From Cryptomeria japonica (lineage: Eukaryota; Streptophyta; Pinopsida; Cupressales; Cupressaceae): a stretch of 64,000 nucleotides of DNA. Where the stretch lies: positions 189,440,270-189,504,269 of the forward strand of contig NC_081415.1 in the NCBI RefSeq assembly GCF_030272615.1. Direction: 5' to 3'. Positions 1-9,803 of this stretch are shown one piece after another. Numbering within the stretch: the stretch's first letter is position 1; each line of letters starts with the position of its first letter. Made by a program: the position numbers and the translations under genes. Under the pieces are notes generated by a model, which ran no database searches, was not told the DNA's origin, and worked only from the letters and a program-made list of their open reading frames with translations.

Positions 1-1005
1 CAATTAATTACATTAAATTAAATTAATTTTGAGTGTCTAGATTTTGCCCCTCTTTGATGCGGTGTTGTGAAATAACTTCAAATCAAAGATAAAGATGCCC
101 CAATGAGGAGACTAGTGTTTGTGTTTTCTATAAGATAGGATGACAAATATACTATTCTTAGACAATTGTGGAAGGATGATGGCCCCTAGAGAATTTGGCA
201 GGAAAAAAAGGTTTTCAGGGCAACGTCTAGAAAAAAATGGAAGGAAATTAGGAGAAGGGGACGAGAAAGAAAGAATTAATTTGGTGAAGGAACGATAGTA
301 AAAGGAGGAAGTATGCGTAAATGGTGGAAGGCGAAATATGGCAGGCACCACGACTAGTAGAAAGGGGAAAAGAGGGCTATATAGGCTATGGGGAGCCAAT
401 TGGTGGGTCATTTGTGCAGTTTTCTTTAAAAAATTGACAAGAGCCCTAAAGAAGAAGAAATGACAAGATGGTGAGTATTCCATGTCATCAACAACATGGG
501 GGGCGAGTGAGACAGTTCTAGTGGTCATTAGAGCATGAAGATCCGGTATGTACCAAAAGTGACTTTGTGATTTAAGAGATTATGGCATTCATGATGTATT
601 TATGGGGGAAAAATGTGTTAGGGAACAAACGTTGATAATCTGTTTGGCATCTACTCTTGGGAATTGACGTAGGTGCAGATGGAGAGATGCACAAGCATGC
701 ATAAAATTGCATGCACAAGTGTTGATCAAGCGATTGGCATCTACATCTCCACTAAGGGGTCTATAGAGGGGATATGATTGAGGACCAATGTCTTTGTTGT
801 TCGATGTAGGCCCCTATGAAATGGCATTTGCACCTCAGTTTGGATGTTTGTGTTGTTCAATGCAAGAGAATGAGAATTGGTGTGTGCACTAAAGAAAAAG
901 GATGGGCTAGGAGGTAAAAGGGAAAACGGTTAAGGTAGGTAAGGAGAAGCCTTAGTTTTTTGCAGGTAGAGAAACGATAGGCTAGAATAGAAGAAAGGAT
1001 AATGG
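1..1005. other. No gene recognised
   Basis: This stretch is moderately purine-rich on the + strand and repeats short phrases such as GGCATCTACTCTTGG and GGCATCTACATCTCC (about 646-750). The only long open frame is on the minus strand at 112-528. It has low-complexity Phe/Ser/Pro composition typical of a chance frame opposite purine-rich DNA, so I do not call it. The segment may be the decayed upstream part of the PMD relic that follows. Confidence 0.6.
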
Positions 1006-3205
1006 TTGGATTTGGGTATAGATGCAAGAGTAACTAGGTCCTGTGGAGTTGAGAGCACTAGCCTTTGGCAATGGGACTACATGAGAAGCTTAATAGTGGA
1101 CAAGATGTTTCTCCATGCAACAAGACTTGAGTGGGTTGGCAGGTGGTCACGTGTGCCTACACACAAGAGGATGATGATGACATTGATCGTGAGGTGGCAC
1201 AATGACACTAGAAGCTTCCACCTACTAACAAGGGAGGTGTCCACCACTTTGGAGGACACTTGGTGGATCCTTCAGATCCTTATTCATGGGGACATCCTAG
1301 AGTATAGGTTAGAGCACCGAGAGTACTACATGTGACAAGTGTTCAGGACAGATAGAATGCCCATGCATAGGACACAAGTGAGATTGGAGGGGTGCATAGA
1401 GAGACAAAGATGACTTTTGAGGATAGATTTACATGTAGTGGGACTAATCAATAGGCGACTAATGTCATTGATCAGTGGCTAACCAATGTTAGGCGAGCGA
1501 GCATAGATTTTTCATCGGTTGGGTGAGAGTCTTGTACTAGATAGTAGGAGATGCAGTGAATTATACATGGGGATATGTGATGTTGGGACAACTCTACCAT
1601 GATATCCACATGTGTATACTAGGGGTATAGGAGCTTAGGGACAATTGTTACACATTTGGGCATTTGGGCACATAAGTGTTTGCTGACCTATTGGAGTGAG
1701 GGACAAGGAGCCAAAGCACCCCTATGCATGTAGATACAAAGGCCTATGCCTTGGGACACTAGAGGAGGTTCCTAGATGAGACGATGGACTTTACAGGGAG
1801 GCCCTGTAGGAAATGTGAGGTGTGGGCAGAGGACGGGTACTACTTGTCTTATACTTAGGCTACATGCTAGTTAACTGGACAGACATTGCACGTGATTGAC
1901 TAGTAACAACTCCACAAGGTGATAAGATAGTTTGGGTTATGACAGGATGTGGTGAGAGAGGAGCTCACACATGCATGCATAATGTAGGAGGTAGTAGCAT
2001 GGGAGGATCAGATAAACCCGATGTGGGCTCGATTGAGATTTCTTGCGATGGTTCCAGTGTCATGGGACCCACGGGCATATGTGATTGATGTAGGCATGAC
2101 CCTAGAGTATGCAACATAGTGGGGTCAATACATTCCAATTATATTGACTATCTCAGGGGTGTTGGATGCTAATGAGAGAGGGGATGCAATTGATTAGGTG
2201 GTAGGAGGAGATAGAGATGATGGAGGGGACATGGGAGATGGGGGAGGAGATGGAGGGAGGGATGGCGAGGGAGAAATTTCTATGGCAGTCTCTGACGACA
2301 ACATATCATGGGCATGGAGGCTACCATTAGTAGTGAGATAGAGGAGGTAGGGAGGAGGACAAAGGGAGCCACAAGTACCAACATAGGTACAGGTCAGGGG
2401 ACAAGCCTAGGTACAAGCACTTCCACAACTATATCTAAAACCACAGTCATAGCCATAGGTGCTAGGATAGGAATAGGTAGGTTCTCTGGTACAGGTTTAG
2501 GCTTAGGAGCAAGAGGGAGGACATAGGGTGGGGTCGAGGGAGAGGCCCAGGGAACTAGTGATTACCCAAGAGTAGTATGATTAGCTATAGGGGGTGAGAG
2601 ATGCACTATTTAGGACCATAGATGAGGAGATCTCTCAAGCCGTGAGCCTACATGAAGAGTTAGATACAATGCAAACACAAGTGGAGATCTTCCAAGTGGA
2701 GGTGGAGAGAGAGGGAGGGTGAGTAGAGGTCCTCTAGGTAGAGAGGGATAGCCTACAAACAACTTTAGACACTGCCACAATGGACAAGGATGCCTACAAG
2801 GCAGAGAGGGACATTGTACAAGAGGCGATGCAAGAGATGGGGGTAGGATAGATGGTGGAGGAGTTGGAAGCAATGAGGACAAATCTAGATGGGGCTTGGG
2901 CACATCTAGCCAGGGCACAAGTGAATATGACATAGTTGAGGGGGGAGATGGATGTGGCATGATAGATATTGGTACCATAGGGGCTTAGATAGGTTTCCAT
3001 AGATGTGCTAGTAGCTCGGAGAGATGTAGAGAGACAGATGCGAGAGACCCAATATTACCTGATATTATATGAGGATGTGGTTCCCGAGGGGCAACAAGCT
3101 TCGTCATATGTGGAGAGTACACAGTCTGGGAGGACCAGGTTAGAAGCATTAGAGGGATCTATTAGTATGAGAGCACCTTGGTCACCACCACTAGAACCTA
3201 GCTAA
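1006..3205 (+). pseudogene. Decayed plant mobile domain (PMD) gene with C-terminal coiled coil
   Basis: The open piece at 1006-1335 reads like the core of the plant mobile domain (aminotransferase-like PMD, MAIN/Mutator-associated). It has a WRW-like segment, then an HxDTRSFHLLxxEVSTTLEDxxxIL block matching the family pattern of W-R-P-x-T-H-T-F-H-L-P-x-G-E-x-T-x-T-L-x-D-V. Downstream, frames broken by many stops still resemble later PMD segments, for example near 1540-1720. At 2308-2526 the frame becomes Gly/Thr/Ser-rich. From about 2600 to 3205 a heptad-like Glu/Leu-rich stretch (reading VERDSLQTTLDTATMDKDAY near 2735) suggests a coiled coil. PMD proteins occur in plant Mutator-like and gypsy elements and as domesticated genes. 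With stops throughout, this copy is dead. Whether it was a host gene or an element cargo cannot be told. Confidence 0.6.
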
Positions 3206-3252
3206 GGATGGGAGGCCTTATTGGCATTTACATGAAGATTGCATTAATGATA

Positions 3253-4620
3253 TGTTATGTTGTCATTGATGTCAATTGAACTAGTAATGATATTAATGAT
3301 GTTGCTGATATTGTTGTTATTGTTAATATTGTCTTGTAACCGGTAGGAAGAGCTTTGTGAAGGTTATTGTATATCGGTATGTAAGTTTGTGAGTTGAACC
3401 AGTAATCAAAGTAAAAGGTTAAACCCTTTCTATGTTATGTAATAGGTAAACCCTACCAGTTGTTTTTGTTAAACCCTAACCGATTAAGGTTGTTGAATTG
3501 GTTATGTTGGTTGAGCGGTAATGATGGTGACACGTAAGGTCATTGTATGAAGACAAGTTCAAAATGTTTTGGCAGGTTTGTTTGTCTAGGGAAGGAACAA
3601 AATGTATTGCATCTAATGCAAAGGGCGTGATGAATTACTAAGTTCGATGAAGCGGTAATCAAGGAGCAGTTGAGGTTTTCTTGATTGATGTGATGAGATT
3701 GCGATGAAATCCAACGGTCATGCTTGTACCGACTTGTTTGTAATCTTGATGATGAGAGGATTAGAATTTTGTTGTGTTACCGACCTAATTGATTTGTATT
3801 TAAGGTTGATGAAGTTGTTTTGTTTTAGTGTTGGCAAGAGTTGGCATAAATCAATTGAGTGTGTGGTTGCTTAACCGGAGAATGAGTTTGTAGTTTAAGT
3901 AAAGGCAGATAGAAGCTTAAATGGATCTGATCAAGCAAATGTAGTGCTATTCAGACAGATAAAGAAACTCCTGTTGTTTTCTGACAATTACAGCAGAATT
4001 GAAATCCCCTAACCGCGTAATCTCTAACAAGCTTGGTTACTTATTAAATCCTCTAACAAGGTGGTCCATTAGATTGGATTTTTAAATACTCTATTGAGGT
4101 TACTCCTTACAAGGTATTTGCTTCTAACAAGGCATTTGTAGTCAATCCCTTAACTGGGTGATTCCTAATAGGATTAGTTCTTAACAGGGCTTTTGTAAAA
4201 GCTTTAACAGGCTAGGCTCCTAATAGAGTGAATTTCAGAAGAGTTCAAATATTTTCTTGTGAGTCTCATCTCACCGTGGTTTTTACCTATTTGGGTTTTC
4301 CATGTATAAATACTTGTGTTATGTGGTGAATGTTTTGTGGTTATGATCTTATGATTGATTTTATTAATTATTTCTGATAAGGCATGATAACCGGAAGTGT
4401 TGAGAAATGAAGCATTTGGATGTTTACAAGTTTGATGTTGTTTACTGTTAAGTTGCTATAACAGTCAACCGGTATTCTTATGACTATTGATGTTGACAGT
4501 GGTATTTCATTGATAAGTTTACTTTGTGAGTTTGAGTTTGAGTTTGGGAAGTTTGTATCAGTTTTTCTAGTTATTAATTCACCCCCCCTCTCAGTAATCT
4601 ACCAGATACTTATTCTTTCA
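3253..4620 (+). mobile_element. Probable solo LTR, copia type
   Basis: The left end starts TGTTATGTTGTCATTGATG, very close to the starts of the other copia LTRs in the window. The right part has the shared GTTTTTACC...TTGGGTTTTCC motif (about 4277-4304) and the terminal poly-C plus CTCTCAGT motif (about 4579-4596). No primer site or gag follows. If the LTR ends in CA at 4620, the flanks are TGATA (3248-3252) and TCATA (4621-4625), a 4-of-5 match expected of an old target duplication. The exact right end is uncertain by some tens of bases. Confidence 0.6.
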
Positions 4621-4625
4621 TCATA

Positions 4626-5780
4626 CCATCAAGCCTCGCACCATCAGAGGTCAAGAGCATAGGGTATATGATCACATTACGCACATGACCATTTTTTTCA
4701 CCCTATGGGGATATCCTTGTACTATGATTTAATACATTTTTTGATATATATGAGATGGCCATGATTTTGGCGACATGTATCCATTGTGTACACATACATT
4801 TATTATGGACTCTATGATGGGCATTTATTATGGTTATGATGATGTTTATGCATTATGATGATTTTGTTTATGATGGTCCTAACATGTCTGGATGTAGGAT
4901 GTATCTATGTGTGATGATGTATGTGATAGTAATTTTTGATGCAGGGTGTGTGGATGCATATGTGATGGATCTAACATATTTGTGATGCAAGTGGAGTATA
5001 TACATGTTATGTTTGAGATGGTTTTTGTGGATTTATATAATATGTGGATGTTATGGATATGTATGTGATGAACTTATTGATGTATGCATATGTATGATTT
5101 ATTGCTGTAGGGTGTATGTATATGTGTATATAATTGATGGATGACACATTCATGATATTTTTATGCATGTTCATAATTATGTATATGTTATGACAATTCT
5201 TATACTATGATAATGTGTGTGATGATGAGATGGTTATTCTATTACGCTTGATATATGATAATTCTTATGAATGAAATGACATGCATAATGTACTTAATGA
5301 ATCGAGATGGCATGCATAATGAAGCCAACCCATCTAAATGTAAATCTAAATAATGCTAAATGAAATGTATCTAAATGAATATAAATGGATCTAAATCAAA
5401 ACCTAAATGACTCTAGATGGATGATGCATGTAATGGATCTACATGAGGGAGAGTGTACTAATCTGTGTGAGATATTCATGTTTGAATAAATGAATACTCC
5501 TATGTGAGGAAATATATGTGTAGGGGATTCGAGGTGGGGGAATCTAGATGGGGTGAATTCTAGGTGCGGGGAATTCACTAATTGCATGAGATATTAATGT
5601 TTGAATAAATGGATGGTCCTAGGTGAGGGGATATGGGCCCAATAGTATTGAGGTAATTGTTGAATCTCTGGTCAATGATGTACAAAAATGTGCAACTTGA
5701 GTGAGGGAAAGCATGAACATTTAGGATCAAGTATAACTAAATCATAGAAGGAGCTCTGGGACTAGTGTCTATTAAATGTA
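4626..5780. repeat. AT-rich low-complexity spacer with a local duplication
   Basis: No coding region is seen. The DNA is rich in ATGATG/TGTATG and TAAATG-ATCTAAA phrases (5330-5420). A block starting near 5466 (GAGATATTCATGTTTGAATA) recurs about 117 bp later near 5587 with several changes, so there is a short imperfect tandem duplication at about 5460-5640. Confidence 0.55.
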
Positions 5781-5785
5781 GACAG

Positions 5786-7066
5786 TGTTGGATATGATGT
5801 GTTGTTGTCATTGATGCCAACATATTCTTGTGTTGTAGAGAATTGGTTTATTGCAGAATGTTGAGTTGGTTTGGGTGATCTATTACAGATGTGATGATGC
5901 GGATTAATGGGTTTTGAGATACTTATCTATAGTTGATTGAGTATGAGTTTTAGTGTTCTGGAAGGTGATTTGGTTGAGTTATGTGATTCGGTGTGATGGT
6001 TGGTTTTTCTGTTGGTTATGTATTGCAGAGTTGTGATTTCTAGATTGTACTGCTCCAGAATTGATTCTTTATGTTGTGTGGATTTTGGAGAATGTTTGGG
6101 ATGTTCATGTGTGTCCTCAGTTCGAATGGTTCATGACTTGGAAATTCACAAGCGTATCTTTTAGTTTGTTGTTGGTATTCTTGAGCTTCGATGGTGGTAT
6201 AATGATGATTCTTATTATCTGAGTTGTTGTGGTTATTATGGTGGAATTCATGTTGCTTGTTGATGTTCTATGATCACGTTCTATGCATTTTGGTGGTTTG
6301 CATTGATCGTGGTGCGTGTTATTCAAGATTTTATTGGTCTGGTGATATTCTTCGCGTGATGTGACATATTCGGTGGTTTAGTGTGTGGCAGATGATCTTG
6401 GTGAATTATTTAGTGGTGTTGAGTGTTCGAGGATTTATGTATCGTGTGATGTAATTTTGTAATTAGGTCTTATGTGTTGAGTCAACCTTAAGGTTAAGGT
6501 TGATGATTTGTATAAATAAGTGTTGTAGTCATGTTAGATGTGTGTCTGCGTTCTTTGAGAGTATTGTATGCACAATCAAGAAAATTTATCTTTCGGTAGT
6601 GGAGAAGGGAAAAGAAGTGTTGTTGAGCAGACAATGTGCTTAACCAGAACTGTGATCAAGCATTTGGAGATGCTATTCTTTCAGTTCATGAAATCCAAAT
6701 TGTTGTCCGATCTTTATAAGGCAATGAGCCTTCCCAGGGTTGTAGCCCTTTGTTGTTTTTGAGTAGTGAGCTCTAGGAAGTGTGCTTGAATGCATGTGCA
6801 TTCTCCACTGTAATATTTACACATCCTACTACAGAGTATCATCATATTGTGGGTACGTTCCCATCGTTTTTTTCCACTTAACTAGGTTTTCCATGTCAAA
6901 AATCCATGTGTTATATGTGCTATTGATGTGGTGTTTATCTTTGCCATTGATTTTATTAATCAGATCTAAAGTTGAGATTAATTTGTTTGAGTTTGGTGAA
7001 AACTGATACAAAACTAATACACCCCCCTCTCAGTTTTCCTGCATTGTTGCTGCCCTGCTGCCAACA
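5786..7066 (+). mobile_element. 5' LTR of copia element Cop1
   Basis: The LTR begins TGTTGG and soon reads TTGTCATTGATGCCAAC. It ends with poly-C/CTCTCAG (about 7020-7033) and CCAACA at 7066. A primer-site-like sequence and a copia gag start follow at once, so this is a 5' LTR. The length is about 1281 bp. The matching 3' LTR is not in the window: Gyp1 cuts the element at 7323 and the remainder should lie beyond position 64000. It is the outermost element of the nest. Confidence 0.75.
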
Positions 7067-7083
7067 ATTAGTATCAAAATTAG
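7067..7083 (+). promoter_or_regulatory. Degenerate primer binding site of Cop1
   Basis: ATTAGTATCAAAATTAG directly after the LTR is a mutated form of the ATTGGTATCAGAGCC site complementary to the initiator tRNA-Met 3' end, which the other copia elements here keep intact. Confidence 0.65.
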
Positions 7084-7107
7084 ATCCTCTGGGAGGAACT
7101 TGATCAC

Positions 7108-7323
7108 TTGGGGAGATCCAAGATGGTAGTTGTTGTTTTCAAGAAGAAGAGTCTGAGATTTGATGGAACTAATTACTCTATATGGAAGAACTGGATGGAA
7201 GTTCACTTGAACTGTCTTGGAGAAGACTATTGGAAGATCACAAAGAATGCATATATTGTTCCTCTAATTGGTCCTATTACTTCAGCTAAGATCAAGGATG
7301 CTGAACATAACATAAGAGCTTGT
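7108..7323 (+). pseudogene. Cop1 gag, N-terminal fragment
   Basis: The frame reads LRFDGTNYSIWKNWMEVHL followed by a GEDYWKI block. This is the typical N-terminal DUF4219/UBN2-type start of plant Ty1/copia gag, where F-D-G-T-N-Y-x-x-W-K-x-x-M is characteristic. Homology stops near 7323, after about 70 codons, where the Gyp1 LTR begins. The open frame runs on to 7368 only by reading into Gyp1. Gag would form the virus-like particle; this fragment cannot. Confidence 0.8.
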
Positions 7324-7488
7324 TGTAATCGATTTCAACATGGCCAAAATCATGAGGCAGCCCTATGAAACTAGTCCATTTCGTACCTCATGTCCTTCGA
7401 GAGAGGCTAGCCTACTTCGTTGGTTAGTCAAAATTTTCTTTTTGTCGTTTGTTTTTTTAGTTCTTAAGTTAGTTGATTTTTGCAGTTT

Positions 7489-8624
7489 TACCTACAAATT
7501 GGACTTTAAAGTTCAACCTACAGGGTGTTTAGATTTTTAGTTAGCTACACATCGGACTTTAAAGTATGATGTGCATGATTTGGAGTTTTACCTGCAGGTT
7601 GGGCTTTAAAATTTGACCTGCAGGGGGAGCACTTTTTCTTTCACTGCAGGTCGGACTTTAAAGTCCAACTTGTTAGTTGGGTCAAGTTTTAAAACCTACA
7701 GGTAGGAATTTAAAGTTTGACCTGCAGGGGTTTCTAAACTGCAGGTCGGACTTTAATGACACACTTTGCATTTATTAGTCATTAATTACCTTTTTGTTAA
7801 GGTTATTAATTTGTGTTTTAAGTCTTTTTAGTTTATTTTTAATGGTCATTTGCTCATGTTCGTGCTCTGCCTTCCTTGCTTCCTATGCATTTTAGCCCTA
7901 AATTCGCTAATCTTTTCGTGCTCCTTCGATCTCATTTGTTGATTGGTTTTCAGGTATGTTTAGTTTCATGATTTTCTTGTGTTAATGCATATGGTTGATG
8001 GGTTAGGGTTTTTAATTTTTTGTTTTTGATTATGTGTTTGTTTTTGGTTTAGTTTTGAAACTAGGGTACGTCAAATTTTAAAATCCAAAAATCCTAATTT
8101 CTTAGTTTTGCCTTGGTTTTTACATTTTCTTTCTCCTTCACATCGGATTTGTAAGTCCGATGTGAAGGGAGTTGTGCTTCTCCCTTCCTATCAGGTCGGA
8201 TTTTAAAGTCCGAATTGCTAGGGTTTGTATTTTCCTCGGATGACATGTCGGACTTTAAAGTCTGACATGACATTATTTCAGTTTTTCCTTGGCTGCACAT
8301 CAGACTTTAAAGTCCGATGTGCAGGCCATGTGTTTTCTCTAAGTGGGGGTCAGAATTTAAAGTTTGACCTGCGGAATTATGTTCTACGCTGCTATGTAGA
8401 TCGAACTTTAAAGTTTGATGTGCATAATTACCTTACACTTTGTTGAAGTGCAGGTTGGACTTTAAAGTCCGACTTGGAAAGTTGTTCTACCCTTTTTGCA
8501 CATCGAACTTTAAAGTCCGATAGGTAACTCATGATGTTTTTCTCTGCACATCAGACTTTAAAGTCCGATGTGCGAATCTTGGTCTTCTAACTTGTAGATC
8601 AGATTTTAAAGTCCGACTTGCAAG
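7489..8624. repeat. Array of near-palindromes centred on GGACTTTAAAGTCC
   Basis: I count about 17 units in two clusters, 7489-7762 (6) and 8067-8624 (11), spaced roughly 30-80 bp apart with unrelated spacers. The core GGACTTTAAAGTCC is its own reverse complement. It is flanked by matching arms of two kinds, CACATC/GATGTG (e.g. 8293-8324, 8137-8166, 8544-8573) or CAGGTC/GACCTG (e.g. 7643-7671, 8449-8477). The unit at 8293-8324 is a 32-bp palindrome with one mismatched pair. Arms often change together, keeping self-complementarity. The same array occurs, more decayed, in the other LTR (26570-26830 and 28565-29110). Confidence 0.9.
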
Positions 8625-9220
8625 TTTTTGTCTAGTTTTTTCCTAAGTCCTTTTTGGCTTCGAATTCTTGTTCCAATTGATGAAATTTTCCTTTCTGATG
8701 CTGATAATCTTCAAAATACTAATGATTGGTATTGAATGTAGTACTTTGCAAATGTCTAATCTTTCTCAAGGAAAATCAAATCCTTCATCGAGTTAGTTAG
8801 AACCTTCACTGAGCAAGCCGCCTACGAAGAAAATGAAGTACAAGTATGATAAATACTTGAATATGTTCCCAAAAAGTTCAGTTGAATCAAATGTGAAGGA
8901 AATGAGGGACACTGAGATTGACCATGTGGACATGCAAGAATTTATTAATCGAGTTAAAAAGGCTCCTCATATAACACGGTTGATCAATGCAAAGCTTTCC
9001 TGGTAGCAACTTATGATCCAGACTTTGTGCTTGTAGTGGAGGATCATTTTGTCCTAATACAAGATAGGTGAAGGATGCAAATAACATTGTTGTTATGATA
9101 TTAGAAAATGTTTTCGTTAACAACATGTTCAAGGGTTCTCTAGTAGAAGAGGTAGCATATGTAACCCAAGATAGTGCTCAGGAGTATTATGAGAAGAATA
9201 AGGAGAAATGTAGGAAGATG

Positions 9221-9803
9221 ATTAATACAGTTTTGTTTTTGATTAAGGTAAAAACAAGTTTTGAAGGGGCCCCGAAACCCTTTACAATAGAACCTTACGA
9301 GATAAAAGCATTTAAGAAACCAAAAGAAACTAACAATAGAAAAACTAGAAAAACCAGCTAAAAAGCCCCAAAAAACCAGCGAAAACCAGCCAGACCAGAC
9401 AAAGCATAGAAAAGGAACTAATTTATGTTTTTCAGGGCATTAGCCAAGTTGCTGCTAATCCCATATAGATCCTTGATATTATCCCTAAGATTAGGGATTT
9501 CCTTAGTAGTTGCCGCAACTACTTTCTTCACACTCGCCCTAGTTCTCTTTGCTACTCCACCAGGCGTAGCTTCCCCACTCCCAGTCTCGACAACATCATC
9601 ATCAATGTCGAGGTCCACAACCAGTTTGGGAGAGCTGGAGCTTTCCAGGAACTTAGAAATATCCTCTAGGTTCTTTGTGACAGCAGACAAGATATTCAGG
9701 ATCATTCCCAATAGGTTTTTCATTGCCACTTTACCTTCTTCCAGATAGTTAATCTTAGTTGCCATCTTTTTAGCTTTTTCCTCCATATTAATACAGTTTT
9801 GTT
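9221..9803 (-). mobile_element. LINE-like retroposon insertion with 17-bp target duplication
   Basis: The sequence ATTAATACAGTTTTGTT occurs at 9221-9237 and again at 9787-9803, flanking a 549-bp insert (9238-9786). The equivalent site in the other Gyp1 LTR (about 29720) has this sequence once and no insert, giving an empty-site proof. On the minus strand the insert begins with an ATG ORF and ends in CCTTAATCAAAAA next to the target site. A long target duplication, an A-rich 3' tail and a truncated 5' end are typical of LINE-mediated retroposition. No reverse transcriptase is present, so it could be a truncated LINE, a SINE-like derivative or a processed transcript. Confidence 0.85.
9418..9786 (-). 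CDS. Small Lys-rich ORF carried by the LINE-like insert
   Basis: The 122-codon frame starts exactly at the insert's 5' boundary (MEEKAKKMATKINYLEEGK), so its true upstream end is probably missing. The protein has a helical N-terminus, an acidic Asp/Ser stretch near residues 50-70 and a basic Thr/Arg/Lys segment (GGVAKRTRASVKKVVAATTK) near residues 75-95, ending NLANALKNIN before a natural stop. After it come about 180 bp of T-rich non-coding sequence and the tail. It may be the end of a LINE-encoded protein or of a transcript copied by LINE machinery. The function is not recognised. It is the only uninterrupted frame in the Gyp1 5' LTR. Confidence 0.45.
   Translation of the reverse strand: MEEKAKKMATKINYLEEGKVAMKNLLGMILNILSAVTKNLEDISKFLESSSSPKLVVDLDIDDDVVETGSGEATPGGVAKRTRASVKKVVAATTKEIPNLRDNIKDLYGISSNLANALKNIN

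Noticed and set aside
112-528. 138-codon open frame on the minus strand
   Set aside because: Low-complexity Phe/Ser/Pro composition opposite purine-rich DNA, no domain and no supporting context.
7489-8624. Spaced palindromic repeats reminiscent of a CRISPR array
   Set aside because: Units vary in sequence, spacers vary in length, the context is a plant LTR retrotransposon, and the array is duplicated in both LTRs. It is not CRISPR.
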